Shown here piece after piece: positions 9,128 to 18,490 of a stretch of DNA of 64,000 bases. Location of the stretch: positions 4,552-68,551 of the forward strand of contig CAZWAY010000031.1 of the NCBI GenBank assembly GCA_964631945.1, written 5' to 3'. The first letter of the stretch is position 1, and each line of letters starts with the position of its first letter. The notes under the pieces are model-generated. The model ran no database searches. It was not told where the DNA came from and saw nothing but the letters and a program-made list of their open reading frames with translations. The stretch is from JABFRZ01 sp964631945. GTDB lineage: Bacteria > Planctomycetota > UBA1135 > GCA-002686595. Position numbers and translations under genes: made by a program.

Positions 9128-11212
9128 ATGTTGCAGCGGATGGCGAGCGGGTGGTTCGGCGCTCTGGCGCTCCTGGTCCTGGCGGGAAGCGGAGCGCGGC
9201 GCGCCTCCGACGACGACCAGGAGGGCGTGCGCGGGCGCAGCGAGCTCGCCGCGCGGGTGGCGGCCGCGCTCGCGCAGCAGCCCGAGCCGGCGCGCGCGGA
9301 GCTCTCCGAGCGCGAGCGCGCCTTCGGTCTCTCCATGGAGGCGGTCGAGCTGCGCGGCGTGCGCGTGCTCGCCACCAGCGGCGCGGACGAGGCCCAGCGC
9401 GTCGCGCGCACCCTGGGGGCGGCGCGCGAGCTCTTCACCCAGCTCGGCGGAGCGCCGGCGAACTACCCGTTCGGGCTCAGTCTGTACCTGCTCGGCACGA
9501 GCGCGGCCAAGGACGCCTTCCTCCGCAAGCACCCGCAGCTCGGACCGGAGAAGAGCGCGCGCCTGGCCAAGCTGGAGTGCGCGGGCGTGGACGGGACCGC
9601 CGACTGGGCCTTCTGGCAGGAGGATCCCGAGCAGCGCCTGGACGGCGCGCTGCGCCTGGCCTTCGACTGGCTGTTCCGGGCCCAGAAGATCACGCTCGAG
9701 CGCCAGGCCTGGCTGCACGAGGGCCTGGGCTTCTACCTGACCCACGCCTTCACGGGGACGTACCTGACCTGGATGGTGCCGATCCCGCCCGCCCTGGCAC
9801 GGCGCGATCCGGACAACATCGCGCTGCACGCGCAGATGAAGGAGCCCGGGGCCGACTGGCTGGTGCTCGCGCGCGGGCTCTTCGCCGCCCAGCAGGCCTT
9901 CGACCTGGAGGAGCTGCTGCACCTCGAGGCCCAGGAGTTCGATCCGCGCGACACCCTGCGCATGCACGCGCTGGTGGCCTTCCTGGTGGAGGTGCGGCCG
10001 GCCGTGCTGGGCGACGTGCTGGCGCGCTGCGGCGCGGGCGACGACCCCCGCGCGGTGCTGCAGGAGGCCTGCGGCTGTTCCCTGGGCGAGCTGCGCACGC
10101 GCATCGAGGTCTGGCTCGAGCACCGCGAAGACCTGGTGGCGAAGGCCGAGGGGCGGCGCACGGATGCCGAGCTCCTGGCGCAGTGGCGCGACTTCGGTGC
10201 GGTGCGCAAGCGCGCGGCCGTGGCCGAGCTCGAGCGGCTGCTGGCCGAGCTCGACACGCAGCAACTGCGCTGGCTGCGCGCGCTCACGGCCGGGGCTCCG
10301 ACCGACGTACCGCAGGCCGCCGACGCGCCCTTCTTCGATCCGAAGGTCCACGCGCCGGCCCAGCCCATCGCGCGCAAGCGTCTGGCCAGCGCCGACGGGC
10401 GCGTGAAGCGCCTGCTGAAGGACCTGCCCGCTTCCGACCCGCGCGCGCCGCTCCTGGTCTACGACTACGACTGGGCCAGCGCGCGCGTCGTGCGCCGCGG
10501 CAGTCCGCGCGATCCCGAGGTCGTGTTCCACAACGCGCTGCTCGGCCTGCCGCCGGGCGCGGACCTGGCGCGCGCGCTGGTGCTGGCGGCGCTGGACCAC
10601 CCGGAGGAGCGCAAGCTGCAGGCCGCCTTCGCGCACGCCTACACCGACCGCGAGGGCAACGTGTATCCGCTCACGCTGTACGAGCTGTGGTCCACGGGCG
10701 AGACGATCGAGATGCCCGACGTGGACACGCTCGGCATCCTGCACGAGGTCCGGAACGAGTGGACCCGCTGGGTCGCGCCCGTGCCGGGCACGCAGCACGA
10801 GGCGCTCTACAAGGTGCTGGGCGAGCTCTTCTCCGCCTGCCGCACCTCGCGCGAGATGCGTCTGTCGCTGGCCGAGCTGTACCTCGCGCCCAGCATGACG
10901 CCGCGCAAGGGCTACGAGTCGCTGGCCTTCAACCTGCAGGCCGCCTGGGCCGAGAACGAGTCGGACCCCGTGCGGCTCGCGGCCAGCCTGCCGGCGGGCA
11001 AGGAGATCGAGACCTACCGCGCCGCGCTCGTCGCGCGCTGCAAGCAGGACTACAAGCTCTACGCCCAGGGCCGCCGGCGCGCGGCGCTGTTGCGCCAGGA
11101 CGGACTGGCGCTGCGCAAGGCGCTGGGCGCCGCTCTCGACGCGGCGGCGGTCGTCGAACCGGCGCCGGCCCCCGACGGAGCCCCCGCGGAGGCGCCGTCC
11201 GGCGGACGCTAA
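9128..11212 (+). CDS. Secreted protein with degenerate metallopeptidase-like motif
   Basis: 694-residue exported protein with an N-terminal hydrophobic signal (FGALALLVLAGSG). Around residues 175-206 the pattern resembles gluzincin (peptidase_MA-like) domains: a helix LRLAFDWLF where HExxH is normally found, followed by QAWLHEGLGFYLTH, which matches the downstream W-L-x-E-G metal-ligand segment of such enzymes. The zinc histidines of HExxH are not present, so if related it is probably a catalytically dead member. The remainder is helical with no recognised domain. The C-terminus is Ala/Pro-rich. The assignment is inference from motif layout only; the reading frame itself is well supported. 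Confidence 0.7.
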   Translation: MLQRMASGWFGALALLVLAGSGARRASDDDQEGVRGRSELAARVAAALAQQPEPARAELSERERAFGLSMEAVELRGVRVLATSGADEAQRVARTLGAARELFTQLGGAPANYPFGLSLYLLGTSAAKDAFLRKHPQLGPEKSARLAKLECAGVDGTADWAFWQEDPEQRLDGALRLAFDWLFRAQKITLERQAWLHEGLGFYLTHAFTGTYLTWMVPIPPALARRDPDNIALHAQMKEPGADWLVLARGLFAAQQAFDLEELLHLEAQEFDPRDTLRMHALVAFLVEVRPAVLGDVLARCGAGDDPRAVLQEACGCSLGELRTRIEVWLEHREDLVAKAEGRRTDAELLAQWRDFGAVRKRAAVAELERLLAELDTQQLRWLRALTAGAPTDVPQAADAPFFDPKVHAPAQPIARKRLASADGRVKRLLKDLPASDPRAPLLVYDYDWASARVVRRGSPRDPEVVFHNALLGLPPGADLARALVLAALDHPEERKLQAAFAHAYTDREGNVYPLTLYELWSTGETIEMPDVDTLGILHEVRNEWTRWVAPVPGTQHEALYKVLGELFSACRTSREMRLSLAELYLAPSMTPRKGYESLAFNLQAAWAENESDPVRLAASLPAGKEIETYRAALVARCKQDYKLYAQGRRRAALLRQDGLALRKALGAALDAAAVVEPAPAPDGAPAEAPSGGR

Positions 11213-11235
11213 CGGCTCCCGGAGCCCGCTTCGAC

Positions 11236-11910
11236 ATGGAGCCGCGCGCGGTCTTCGTCACGGGCGCGAGCGGCTACCTCGGCCGCGCCCTGGTCCCGGC
11301 CCTGCTCGCGCGCGGGCACCCCGTGTGCGCGCTGGTGCGCGCGGGCTCGGAGCGCAGGCTGCCGGCGGGCTGTGGCGTGCGGGTCGGCGATGCGCTGTCG
11401 GCCGCCAGCTACGCCGCGGCGATCCCGCCGGCGGCCACGCTCGTGCATCTGGTCGGCACGCCCAAGCCGGCGCCGTGGAAGGCGCGCCAGTTCCGCGCGC
11501 TCGACCTCGGCGCGCTGCTCGAGGCGCTGGCGGCCGCGCGCACCGCGTGCGTCGCCCAGCTCGTGTACGTCTCGGTCGCCCAGCCGGCGCCGGTCATGCG
11601 CGCCTACGTGCGCGTGCGCGTGGAGTGCGAGCAGCACATCCGCGCCTCCGGGCTGGCGGCGACGGTGTTGCGTCCGTGGTACGTGCTCGGCCCGGGACAC
11701 CGCTGGCCGCTCGCACTGCGCCCGCTCTACGCCCTGGCCGAACGCCTGCCCGCGACGGCCGCGGGCGCACGCCGGCTCGGCCTGGTCCGCCTGGCGGAGA
11801 TGGTCGCCGCGCTGGTCTGGGCCATCGAGCACCCGAGCGTGGAGTTCCGCATCCTCGGGGTCGAGGACATCCGGCGGCTGGGTTCGGCCTCCGCGCGGCC
11901 CAACGGCTGA
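11236..11910 (+). CDS. NAD(P)-dependent epimerase/dehydratase-like protein
   Basis: 224-residue Rossmann-fold protein of the extended short-chain dehydrogenase type. The dinucleotide-binding motif VFVTGASGYLGRAL (G-x-x-G-x-x-G) is at residues 6-19. Features common to NAD(P)H-binding 'complex I subunit-like' epimerases follow: AATLVHLVGTPKP, LVYVSVAQ, and VLRPWYVLGPGHRWP. There is no clear YxxxK, and the protein is shorter than sugar epimerases, so it may bind a nucleotide without classical epimerase chemistry. It begins 23 bases after the preceding gene and is probably co-transcribed. Substrate unknown. Confidence 0.8.
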   Translation: MEPRAVFVTGASGYLGRALVPALLARGHPVCALVRAGSERRLPAGCGVRVGDALSAASYAAAIPPAATLVHLVGTPKPAPWKARQFRALDLGALLEALAAARTACVAQLVYVSVAQPAPVMRAYVRVRVECEQHIRASGLAATVLRPWYVLGPGHRWPLALRPLYALAERLPATAAGARRLGLVRLAEMVAALVWAIEHPSVEFRILGVEDIRRLGSASARPNG

Positions 11911-12076
11911 GCTCGACTGAAGCGGTGCGGGCCTGGCCGAGCCTCGTGTGCGCACGAGTTCCGGTCGATGGGGGAGCGTGTCGCACGGTCTTGACCGCGT
12001 TCGAACGCTGCCGCGGCGGCGAACGAGTAGGCCGGTGCCCGGGCCGCGACTAGGCTGGGCGAGGACAGCTCCCGCG

Positions 12077-13750
12077 GTGCTCCGACCCTCTGGTCTCGTG
12101 TTCGCAGCGTTCGCGCTGGTTGCCTGCCGGCGCGGGGGGAGTTCGTCGGCGCCGGAGCCGCTCGCGCAGAATTTCGGGCTGGCCGCGCGCGCCCTGGTGG
12201 GGGCCGAGCGGCTGTGGCTGGTGCGCGTGCTCGAGGCCGAGCAGGGGGGGCGCGACGCGAACGGCGACGGCGACGCGGACGACGAGCTCCTCTACGTGCT
12301 CGACCTGGAGCGCGGGGGCTTCGTGGGCTCGCCCCTGGCGATCGCGGACGCGCACGGCGCGCCGCCGATCCTGGCCTGCGACGGCCAGAGCGCGGCCTTC
12401 GCGGTGGACGAGGCCGCCGAGGGCGCGCGCGACCTGAACGGCGATGGCGATGCGCTCGACCGCGTGCTGTTCGTGCTCGAGCGCGAGGCGGGGCGGCTGA
12501 CGAACCTCGGCTTCGCCGTGAATGCGCTGGAGGTGGGCGGGACGCTGGTGGCCTTCGCCGTGGACGAGCATGGCCAGGGCGGAGTCGATCTGGACGCCGA
12601 CGGCGACGCGGACGGCGGCGTGCTGCACGTGCACGATCTCGCCGACGGTTCGTTGCGCGTCTTCTCGCTGCGCGATTCGCGGCCGCTGGCGGTGGCGGAC
12701 GGGCGCGTGGCGCTGTGTCTCGCCGAACGTCCGGGCCTGGACCTGACGGGCGACGGCGACGACCTCGACCGCGCCGTGTTCGAGGTCTACGACGGGCGCA
12801 CGGGCTTCCTGCACAACACCACCCTGGCCCTGGCCGGACCCGCGCTGGCCGCGGTGGGCTCGACCTTCGGCTTCTCGGTCTCGGAGGCCGGTCAGGGCCG
12901 CGGCGACCTCTCGGGCGACGGCGCGGCCGACGATGCGGTCTTCCACGTCTACGACCCCGAGCGGGGCTACTCGATCAACCTCGGACTCTCGGTGCCGCTC
13001 TACCCCGCGCCCGCGAGCGACGCGCACCACTATCTGCTGCGCGCCATCGAGGCCGCGCAGGGTCGCGACCTGAACGACGATGGCGACCTGGACGACCTGG
13101 TCGTGTGCGTGTTCGAGCCCGACACCGGCCGGTTGTTCGAGACCGGGCTCGCCTCGCAGGGCTCGGCCGTCTTGCTCGACGGCTGGGTCGGGGTGAGCGT
13201 GTTCGAGGCGATGCAGGGCAACAGCGATCTCGACGGCGACGGCGAGGCGCGCAGCAACGTCGTGCACGTCTACGAGCTCGCCACCGGCTTCGTGCAGAAC
13301 CTGCGGCTGGACGCGTTCGTGGTGCACGCCGGAGCGCAGCGCGTGTTCCTGGCGCCCTTCGAGACGCTCGCGGGGATCGACTGGAACCAGGACGGCGACC
13401 GCGAGGACCGCATCCTGTTCGACTGGAGCTCCACGGATCTGCGCACGCGCAGCTCGGGCGAGGGCATCGGCAGCGTGCTGGCCGTCGCGGGCGACCAGGC
13501 CCTGCTGGTGGCGCGCGAGGCCGAGCGGGGCGGCGACGGCAACGCGGACGGCGACGCGGACGACCTGCTGCTGGAACTCTACGACGCCGCCCGCGGGCGC
13601 ACCCTCGGGCTGGGCTGGAGCGCGGGCAGCGCGGCCTTCCTGACGCCGCGGCTGGAGGTCCTGGCCCTGGTCGAGGAGGACGCGCAGGGCCGCGACCTCA
13701 ACGGGGACGGCGACCGGGCCGACGAGGTCCTGCACGTGCTCGTGCGCTGA
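12077..13750 (+). CDS. Lipoprotein with ten calcium-type DxNGDGDxxD loops
   Basis: 557-residue predicted lipoprotein: GTG start at 12077, then LRPSGLVFAAFALVAC with lipobox Cys17. The mature protein is ten repeats of about 51-59 residues. Each repeat holds an acidic loop of the form D-x-N/D-G-D-G-D-x-x-D followed by a beta strand such as VLHVHDL or VFHVYDP. Loops start at Asp60, 119, 171, 222, 277, 331, 384, 435, 487 and 540. The strand pattern between loops suggests a beta-propeller-like or solenoid protein stabilised by Ca2+; the loops resemble EF-hand, dockerin and thrombospondin type 3 loops. Function unknown; surface adhesion or structural role is inference. Upstream in-frame starts exist (GTG 11948) but would bury the signal peptide. 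Confidence 0.8.
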   Translation: MLRPSGLVFAAFALVACRRGGSSSAPEPLAQNFGLAARALVGAERLWLVRVLEAEQGGRDANGDGDADDELLYVLDLERGGFVGSPLAIADAHGAPPILACDGQSAAFAVDEAAEGARDLNGDGDALDRVLFVLEREAGRLTNLGFAVNALEVGGTLVAFAVDEHGQGGVDLDADGDADGGVLHVHDLADGSLRVFSLRDSRPLAVADGRVALCLAERPGLDLTGDGDDLDRAVFEVYDGRTGFLHNTTLALAGPALAAVGSTFGFSVSEAGQGRGDLSGDGAADDAVFHVYDPERGYSINLGLSVPLYPAPASDAHHYLLRAIEAAQGRDLNDDGDLDDLVVCVFEPDTGRLFETGLASQGSAVLLDGWVGVSVFEAMQGNSDLDGDGEARSNVVHVYELATGFVQNLRLDAFVVHAGAQRVFLAPFETLAGIDWNQDGDREDRILFDWSSTDLRTRSSGEGIGSVLAVAGDQALLVAREAERGGDGNADGDADDLLLELYDAARGRTLGLGWSAGSAAFLTPRLEVLALVEEDAQGRDLNGDGDRADEVLHVLVR

Positions 13751-13913
13751 CGCTGCCCGGATCGGAGGCCGAACCGAGGCGCCGGGAGCGCTTCCGGGCG
13801 CTCCGCGGCGTCCGGCCGGGGAGCCCCGCAGGGCCGGAGAGCAAAGCCGCGCGCTGGCGGTTCAGTTCACGGCCCCGGGGGGTCGATGGCCAGGTCCGAG
13901 CTCCGTCCCCGCG

Positions 13914-15032
13914 TTGAAGTCCACCCCCGAACGCGCCGCCGGTCCGCGGCACATGCTGCAACTCGACGGCCTGCGGGCCATCGCGGTGCTGCTCGTCTGC
14001 TGGCACCACTGGATGCCGAAGCGCTGGCACCTCGGCATCAACTGGGGCAGCACGGGCGTGGACCTGTTCTTCGTGCTCTCGGGCTTCCTGATCACGGGCA
14101 TCCTGCTGGCGTGCCGGCGCCCGCTCGAGGAGGGACGCCAGAGCGTGGCCTTCACGGCCAAGCGCTTCTACATCCGGCGCTTCCTGCGCATCTTCCCGCT
14201 CTACTACGCGGTGCTGGCGCTGGCGAGCGTCGTGCTCGCGCTGGAGCCGGGCGTGCTGGTCTCGCTGTGGACGTACACCTTCAACCTGTACGGGGCCTGG
14301 CGCGGGATGCTCTCGGGCACGCTGGTCTCGCACTTCTGGTCGCTGGCGGTGGAGGAGCAGTTCTATCTCGTCTGGCCGTGGGTGATCCTGCTCGTGCCGC
14401 GGCGCGCGCTGGTGCCGGTCGTGGCCGCGACGCTGTGCGTCGGGCCGCTGTCGCGCTGGATCCTGTTCCAGTCCGGCGCGCCCTTCGACGCCATGCGCAT
14501 GGTCACGACCTCGTGCCTCGACCTTCTGGCGGCGGGCTCGCTGTTCGCACTGCTGGTCGAGCGCGAGGGGCTCGAGGCCGTGCTGCGCGGGCGCTTCGCG
14601 CGCCTGGTGGGCCTCGCCGGCGCCGCGCTGTTCGCGTGGGGCGCGGCGATCCAGGTGCGCACGAGCGGCGCGGAGGCGACCGCCCTGGACGTGTTCGTGG
14701 TCTACACGCGCTGGCCGTTCTTCGCCTGGCTGGTGCTGGCCTGCGCGCGCGGCTTCGGCGGGCTGCTCGGGCGCCTCCTGTGCGCCAAACCGCTCACCTA
14801 CGTGGGCAAGGTCAGCTACGGCGTGTACGTGTTCCACGCCTTCGCGCTGCTGCTCGACCGCGTGGGGTTGGCCGGGTTCCACCCGCTGGTGCGCTGCGCG
14901 CTCTACTTGGCCTTCACGCTGGTCGTGTCGGAGCTCTCGTGGCGCTTCTTCGAGTCGCGCATCAACGCGCTGAAGGAGCGCTTCCCGTACGAGGAGCGCG
15001 CGCCCGCGGCCGGCACGCGCCGCGCGGCGTAG
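13914..15032 (+). CDS. Acyltransferase 3 family membrane protein (OafA-like)
   Basis: Integral membrane O-acyltransferase that transfers acyl groups to surface sugars. The family start LDGLRAIAVLLVCWHHW contains the catalytic-site His, followed by the hallmarks GVDLFFVLSGFLITGILL, RRFLRIFPLYY and HFWSLAVEEQFYLVWP. About ten membrane helices are visible; the length (372) is normal for a stand-alone AT3 domain, without the SGNH domain of longer members. The TTG at 13914 is taken as start; ATG 13953 would begin only two residues before the conserved core. It sits at the head of a region with other glycan-modifying genes, consistent with O-acetylation of a polysaccharide. Confidence 0.9.
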   Translation: MKSTPERAAGPRHMLQLDGLRAIAVLLVCWHHWMPKRWHLGINWGSTGVDLFFVLSGFLITGILLACRRPLEEGRQSVAFTAKRFYIRRFLRIFPLYYAVLALASVVLALEPGVLVSLWTYTFNLYGAWRGMLSGTLVSHFWSLAVEEQFYLVWPWVILLVPRRALVPVVAATLCVGPLSRWILFQSGAPFDAMRMVTTSCLDLLAAGSLFALLVEREGLEAVLRGRFARLVGLAGAALFAWGAAIQVRTSGAEATALDVFVVYTRWPFFAWLVLACARGFGGLLGRLLCAKPLTYVGKVSYGVYVFHAFALLLDRVGLAGFHPLVRCALYLAFTLVVSELSWRFFESRINALKERFPYEERAPAAGTRRAA

Positions 15033-15033
15033 A

Positions 15034-16668
15034 TCAGGTCCGCTGGGCCAGGGCCCGTCCGGCCGCGCGCAGGGGCTCGGCCAGCAGCGCGCCCGCGCGT
15101 TCGACCACCGCGTAGAGCTCGCGCGCCGCCGCCAGGTTCTCCGCCAGGGTTGTGGCCAGGCGCGCGCGCTCGCGCGCGGCCCCGATCTCCTTCTGCGCGA
15201 CCAGAGAGACGAGCGGGGCCCGCCGCAGCGTGCGCGCGAGCTGCTTCTCCGCCCGGGCCAGGGCCCGGGCGTCCGGGCGCGCGCTGGCGCCGAGAGCACG
15301 ACAGCGTCGCGCGGCGTCCACGCACGCATCCAGGGCCAGCGCCGTGGCGTGCGTCCAGGCGCCGAGCTTCTGGCTCCGTTCGCGCTCATCCCCGGCCCGC
15401 CGCGCGCGCTCCAGCACGGGGGCCGGCGGCGGCAGCGCCTTCCAGTCCGCCGTGGCCTCGGCCAGGCTCAGGTGCTCCATGCCGGCGATGTGGGCGCCGC
15501 CCTCGGTGCAGTTCAGGACGCGCGCCGAACCCTTCAGGCTCGGCGCGACGCTCTCGAACCAGTCCAGGAAGACCTTGAGCTGCGGGGTCGTGCGCACGCT
15601 CCCGCCCGCCCAGCCGGGCACCTCGAGGATGCGCTGCGGGATCGTGAACTGCAGCCGTCCGTCGTCCAGGGGCGTGCCGATGCCGCTCGCGCCCGCCGGC
15701 TTGATCAGCACGAACTGGTCGGCTCCCGCCGCGGCCACGGTCGCGTCCCCGTCGAGCCCCTCGGCGGCGTAGAAGCGCTCGGTGAAGGAGAGGTCCTGGC
15801 CGACGAAGGCGATGCGGTCGCAGCCGAGGTGCAGCGCGAACGAGTACAGCGAGCACGCCACCGAGCCGCCGGTGGCGAGGCCCGGGGTCGCCCCGAGCGC
15901 CTCGAACAGCCAGGCGTCGAGCGCGCCATTGCTGGCGAACACGAAGCGTTGCCGCGCGGGCAGGGCGAAGGTCTCGGCGCGACAGGTGGCGCCGACCACC
16001 AGCGCCTCGAGCCCGGAGAGGTCGAGTCCGGCCCAGTGCCGCGACAGGTCGCCGGGGTCGGCACACAGGACGAAGTGCGGCGTCACGCCCGCCCGTTCCA
16101 GGGCCGAGAGCGCGTGCGTGCCGGCGAGGATCAGCGCGCGCCCGGAGAGCTCGTGCAGCGCGCCGACGTTCCTGGACAGCGAGGGGCCGGGCGAGACCAG
16201 CACGCACGGCTGCCCGGCGAAGGCCCCGCGCAGGGCGTCGATCGAGGGCAGCGCGGCCAGGGCCGGCAGGTTGGCGAGGCCCTGCAGGAGCCAGGTCGGG
16301 CCCGCGTCCTGCAGCGTCTTCTGCTGCATCGCGCGCGAGCGCAGGGCGTTGCGTAGCGTCGTCGCGAGTTCGCGCTGGAGCTCGGGCGCCACGCCGGCGC
16401 AGCGGTGCACGAGCACGTGTCGGGGGGCCACGCCGGTCAGCGCGATCACGGCCTGGAACAGCTCGGCCCCCGTGCGCACGACGCGTCCCTCCGCGAGCGT
16501 CGCCTGCGGGGCTCCCTCCGGCACCACGAGCACGCGGGCCCCGCTCGGCAGCCCGGGTCCGGGTGGGCCGATCCACAGCAGCACGTCGCGGGCCCCGTCC
16601 CAGGTGGGGGGCAGGACCAGCCCCGCTTGCGCCACCCGCTCTCCATCCGTCCCGTGGGCCGTGCTCAT
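15034..16668 (-). CDS. DUF115/Maf-like protein (6-hydroxymethylpterin pyrophosphokinase MptE-like fold)
   Basis: 544-residue protein with the DUF115 core found in Maf motility accessory factors, which attach nonulosonic acids to flagellins. Seen here: PCVLVSPGPSLSRNVGAL, then ALILAGTHALSALERAGVTP with HFVLCADP, and GGSVACSLYSFALHLGCDRI with FVGQDLSFTERFYA. The C-terminal 150 residues are helical and Ala/Arg-rich. No flagellin or nonulosonic-acid gene is visible, so the acceptor is unknown. It is divergent (112-base gap) from a double methyltransferase and a pyruvyl transferase, and convergent with the acyltransferase, which supports a role in surface-glycan decoration. Confidence 0.85.
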   Translation of the reverse strand: MSTAHGTDGERVAQAGLVLPPTWDGARDVLLWIGPPGPGLPSGARVLVVPEGAPQATLAEGRVVRTGAELFQAVIALTGVAPRHVLVHRCAGVAPELQRELATTLRNALRSRAMQQKTLQDAGPTWLLQGLANLPALAALPSIDALRGAFAGQPCVLVSPGPSLSRNVGALHELSGRALILAGTHALSALERAGVTPHFVLCADPGDLSRHWAGLDLSGLEALVVGATCRAETFALPARQRFVFASNGALDAWLFEALGATPGLATGGSVACSLYSFALHLGCDRIAFVGQDLSFTERFYAAEGLDGDATVAAAGADQFVLIKPAGASGIGTPLDDGRLQFTIPQRILEVPGWAGGSVRTTPQLKVFLDWFESVAPSLKGSARVLNCTEGGAHIAGMEHLSLAEATADWKALPPPAPVLERARRAGDERERSQKLGAWTHATALALDACVDAARRCRALGASARPDARALARAEKQLARTLRRAPLVSLVAQKEIGAARERARLATTLAENLAAARELYAVVERAGALLAEPLRAAGRALAQRT

Positions 16669-16780
16669 GCCGGCTCTGTCGGGCGTCGCGGCGCATCCCT
16701 TGACCGATCCGTGCCCTCAAGTCGTCGGCCATTCCTTCCGAAGGGCGCGAGAGCCCCGAGAACTCCGTGACGAGGACCGC

Positions 16781-18490
16781 ATGACCCAAAGCGCGGCCGA
16801 CGCTCGCCTGTACCAGGTCGAGCGCTGGCGGACCGAGAACCTCGACATCCCGTTGTGGCACGAGCGCAGCGACCACATGGTGGCGTTGCTGGCGCGCTAC
16901 CTGGGCGAGCGCGGCGAGCGCGAGCGCCCGCTCGGGATCCTCGAGCTCGGCTGCGGCGCGATGGCGGTCGAGCGCGCGCTCGCGCGCCACGGTCTCGGGC
17001 ACTGCCGGTACCAGCCGGCGGATTGCTTCGCGCGCGACGCGCGCACGCTGGTGATCGACCTCGACGACCTGGCAGCCGTGCGCGCGCTGCCGGCCATGGA
17101 CGTGATCTTCGTGGGCGGCGTGCTCGAGTACCTGGTCGATCCGGTGGCGGTGCTGCGCGAGCTCGCGCGCCGCTGCCGCTACCTGTACTTCTCCTACTGC
17201 CCGCGCAGCGCGGCCCAGACGCCCGCCGACCGCAAGGGCTGGAAGAACCACTTCACGAGCGCGGAGGTCGCGCGTCTGTGCCGCGAGCTCGGACGCGAGA
17301 GCGAGCACGACGCCAGCTTCAGCCCGCGCGCGCCCAAACCGGTCGAGACCTGGTTCGTGGTGGCGCGCGGCGGCAAGCGCGTGCGCCAGGCCTGCCCCGG
17401 CTGCGCCGGGCGTGAGTCCGCGCTCGGCCACGTGGGCGAGCTGCCGCTCGCGGGCGCGATCCTGCTGCAGGAGACGCGCGTGTGCGCCGCTTGCGGGCTG
17501 GTGTTCGAGCTCAGCGAGCCCGACCAGGACTGGGCCGCCCTGTACGGCGACGTGTGGCAGCGGGGCGCGCTGCCCAGCCCGGCGCACCACGCGCTGTACG
17601 CCAACGACGCGCGCGTGCTGGGCCCGGGCGAGGGCCGCACGGTGTTCGAGATCGGCTGCGGCTGCGGGCTCCTGCTCGACGAGCTGGCGCGGAACGGCTG
17701 GCGCACGAGTGGCTGCGATCCGGAGGCGGCCGCGATCGAGCGGGCGCGGGCCCACGGACACGCGGTGCGCTGCGAGCTCTTCAGGCCGCGCGCGGGCGAG
17801 CGCGCCGACCTGGTGGTGCTGGGCGACGTGCTCGAGCACCAGGCCGACCCGCGCGCGATGCTGCGCGAGGTCCGGGCCGGCGTGGCCCCCGGCGGCCGGC
17901 TGTACGTGCGCGTCCCGGACCTCGACGCGCTGGACTTCGAGTCCTTCGGCGACGCCTTCGGGCTGCAGCACCGCGTGTGGTTCACGCCCGCGACCCTGGC
18001 CGAGCTGCTCGCCAGCGAGGGCTTCGAGGTCGAGCGCACGGGCCGCTTCGGGCGCGGCCAGCACGCGCTGGCGCGGCTCGCGGAGGCGCGGCCGGCGCGC
18101 CGGCCCGAGGGCGAGCCGGGCAAGTCGCTGGCCCTGGTGCGGGCCTATTCGAAGGCCCTGCACAAGCGCCGCGCGCGCATCGCCGAGCGCCTGGCACCGC
18201 TGGCCGGGCGCGCGCTCGCGCTCTACGGCGGCGGCGAGCACGCCCAGGAGCTGTTGGCCTTCAGTCCGCTGGGCGCCCTGGCCACGCGCGTGGTGGACGG
18301 CAATCCCTCGCTGTGGGGCCGGCGTTGCGGCGCACTGACGATCGAGGATCCGGCCGAGCTGCGGCGCCGACCGCCCGAGGCGATCGTGATCGCCAGCCGC
18401 GCCTACCAGGACGAGATCGCGCGCGGGCTCGCCGACCTGGCCGCACGCGGGGTCGAGATCGTGGCCCTCTATCCGCGCGAGGCCGCATGA
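16781..18490 (+). CDS. Double SAM methyltransferase with zinc ribbon and C-terminal Rossmann-like domain
   Basis: 569-residue fusion. Domain 1 (residues about 50-200) is a methyltransferase with ILELGCGAMAVERAL and a late MDVIFVGGVLEYL. Then a four-cysteine zinc ribbon follows: CPGC near 205 and CAAC near 235. Domain 2 (about 260-430) has VFEIGCGCGLLLDEL, VVLGDVLEHQADPRAML and GGRLYVRVPDLDAL, typical of class I methyltransferases. The last 100 residues (LALYGGGEHAQELL, then IVIASRAYQDEI) resemble the C-terminal domain of sugar C-methyltransferases. The zinc ribbon next to domain 2 also occurs in sugar C-methyltransferases. It overlaps the next gene by four bases (ATGA), so modification of a sugar before pyruvylation or export is a fair inference. 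Confidence 0.85.
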   Translation: MTQSAADARLYQVERWRTENLDIPLWHERSDHMVALLARYLGERGERERPLGILELGCGAMAVERALARHGLGHCRYQPADCFARDARTLVIDLDDLAAVRALPAMDVIFVGGVLEYLVDPVAVLRELARRCRYLYFSYCPRSAAQTPADRKGWKNHFTSAEVARLCRELGRESEHDASFSPRAPKPVETWFVVARGGKRVRQACPGCAGRESALGHVGELPLAGAILLQETRVCAACGLVFELSEPDQDWAALYGDVWQRGALPSPAHHALYANDARVLGPGEGRTVFEIGCGCGLLLDELARNGWRTSGCDPEAAAIERARAHGHAVRCELFRPRAGERADLVVLGDVLEHQADPRAMLREVRAGVAPGGRLYVRVPDLDALDFESFGDAFGLQHRVWFTPATLAELLASEGFEVERTGRFGRGQHALARLAEARPARRPEGEPGKSLALVRAYSKALHKRRARIAERLAPLAGRALALYGGGEHAQELLAFSPLGALATRVVDGNPSLWGRRCGALTIEDPAELRRRPPEAIVIASRAYQDEIARGLADLAARGVEIVALYPREAA

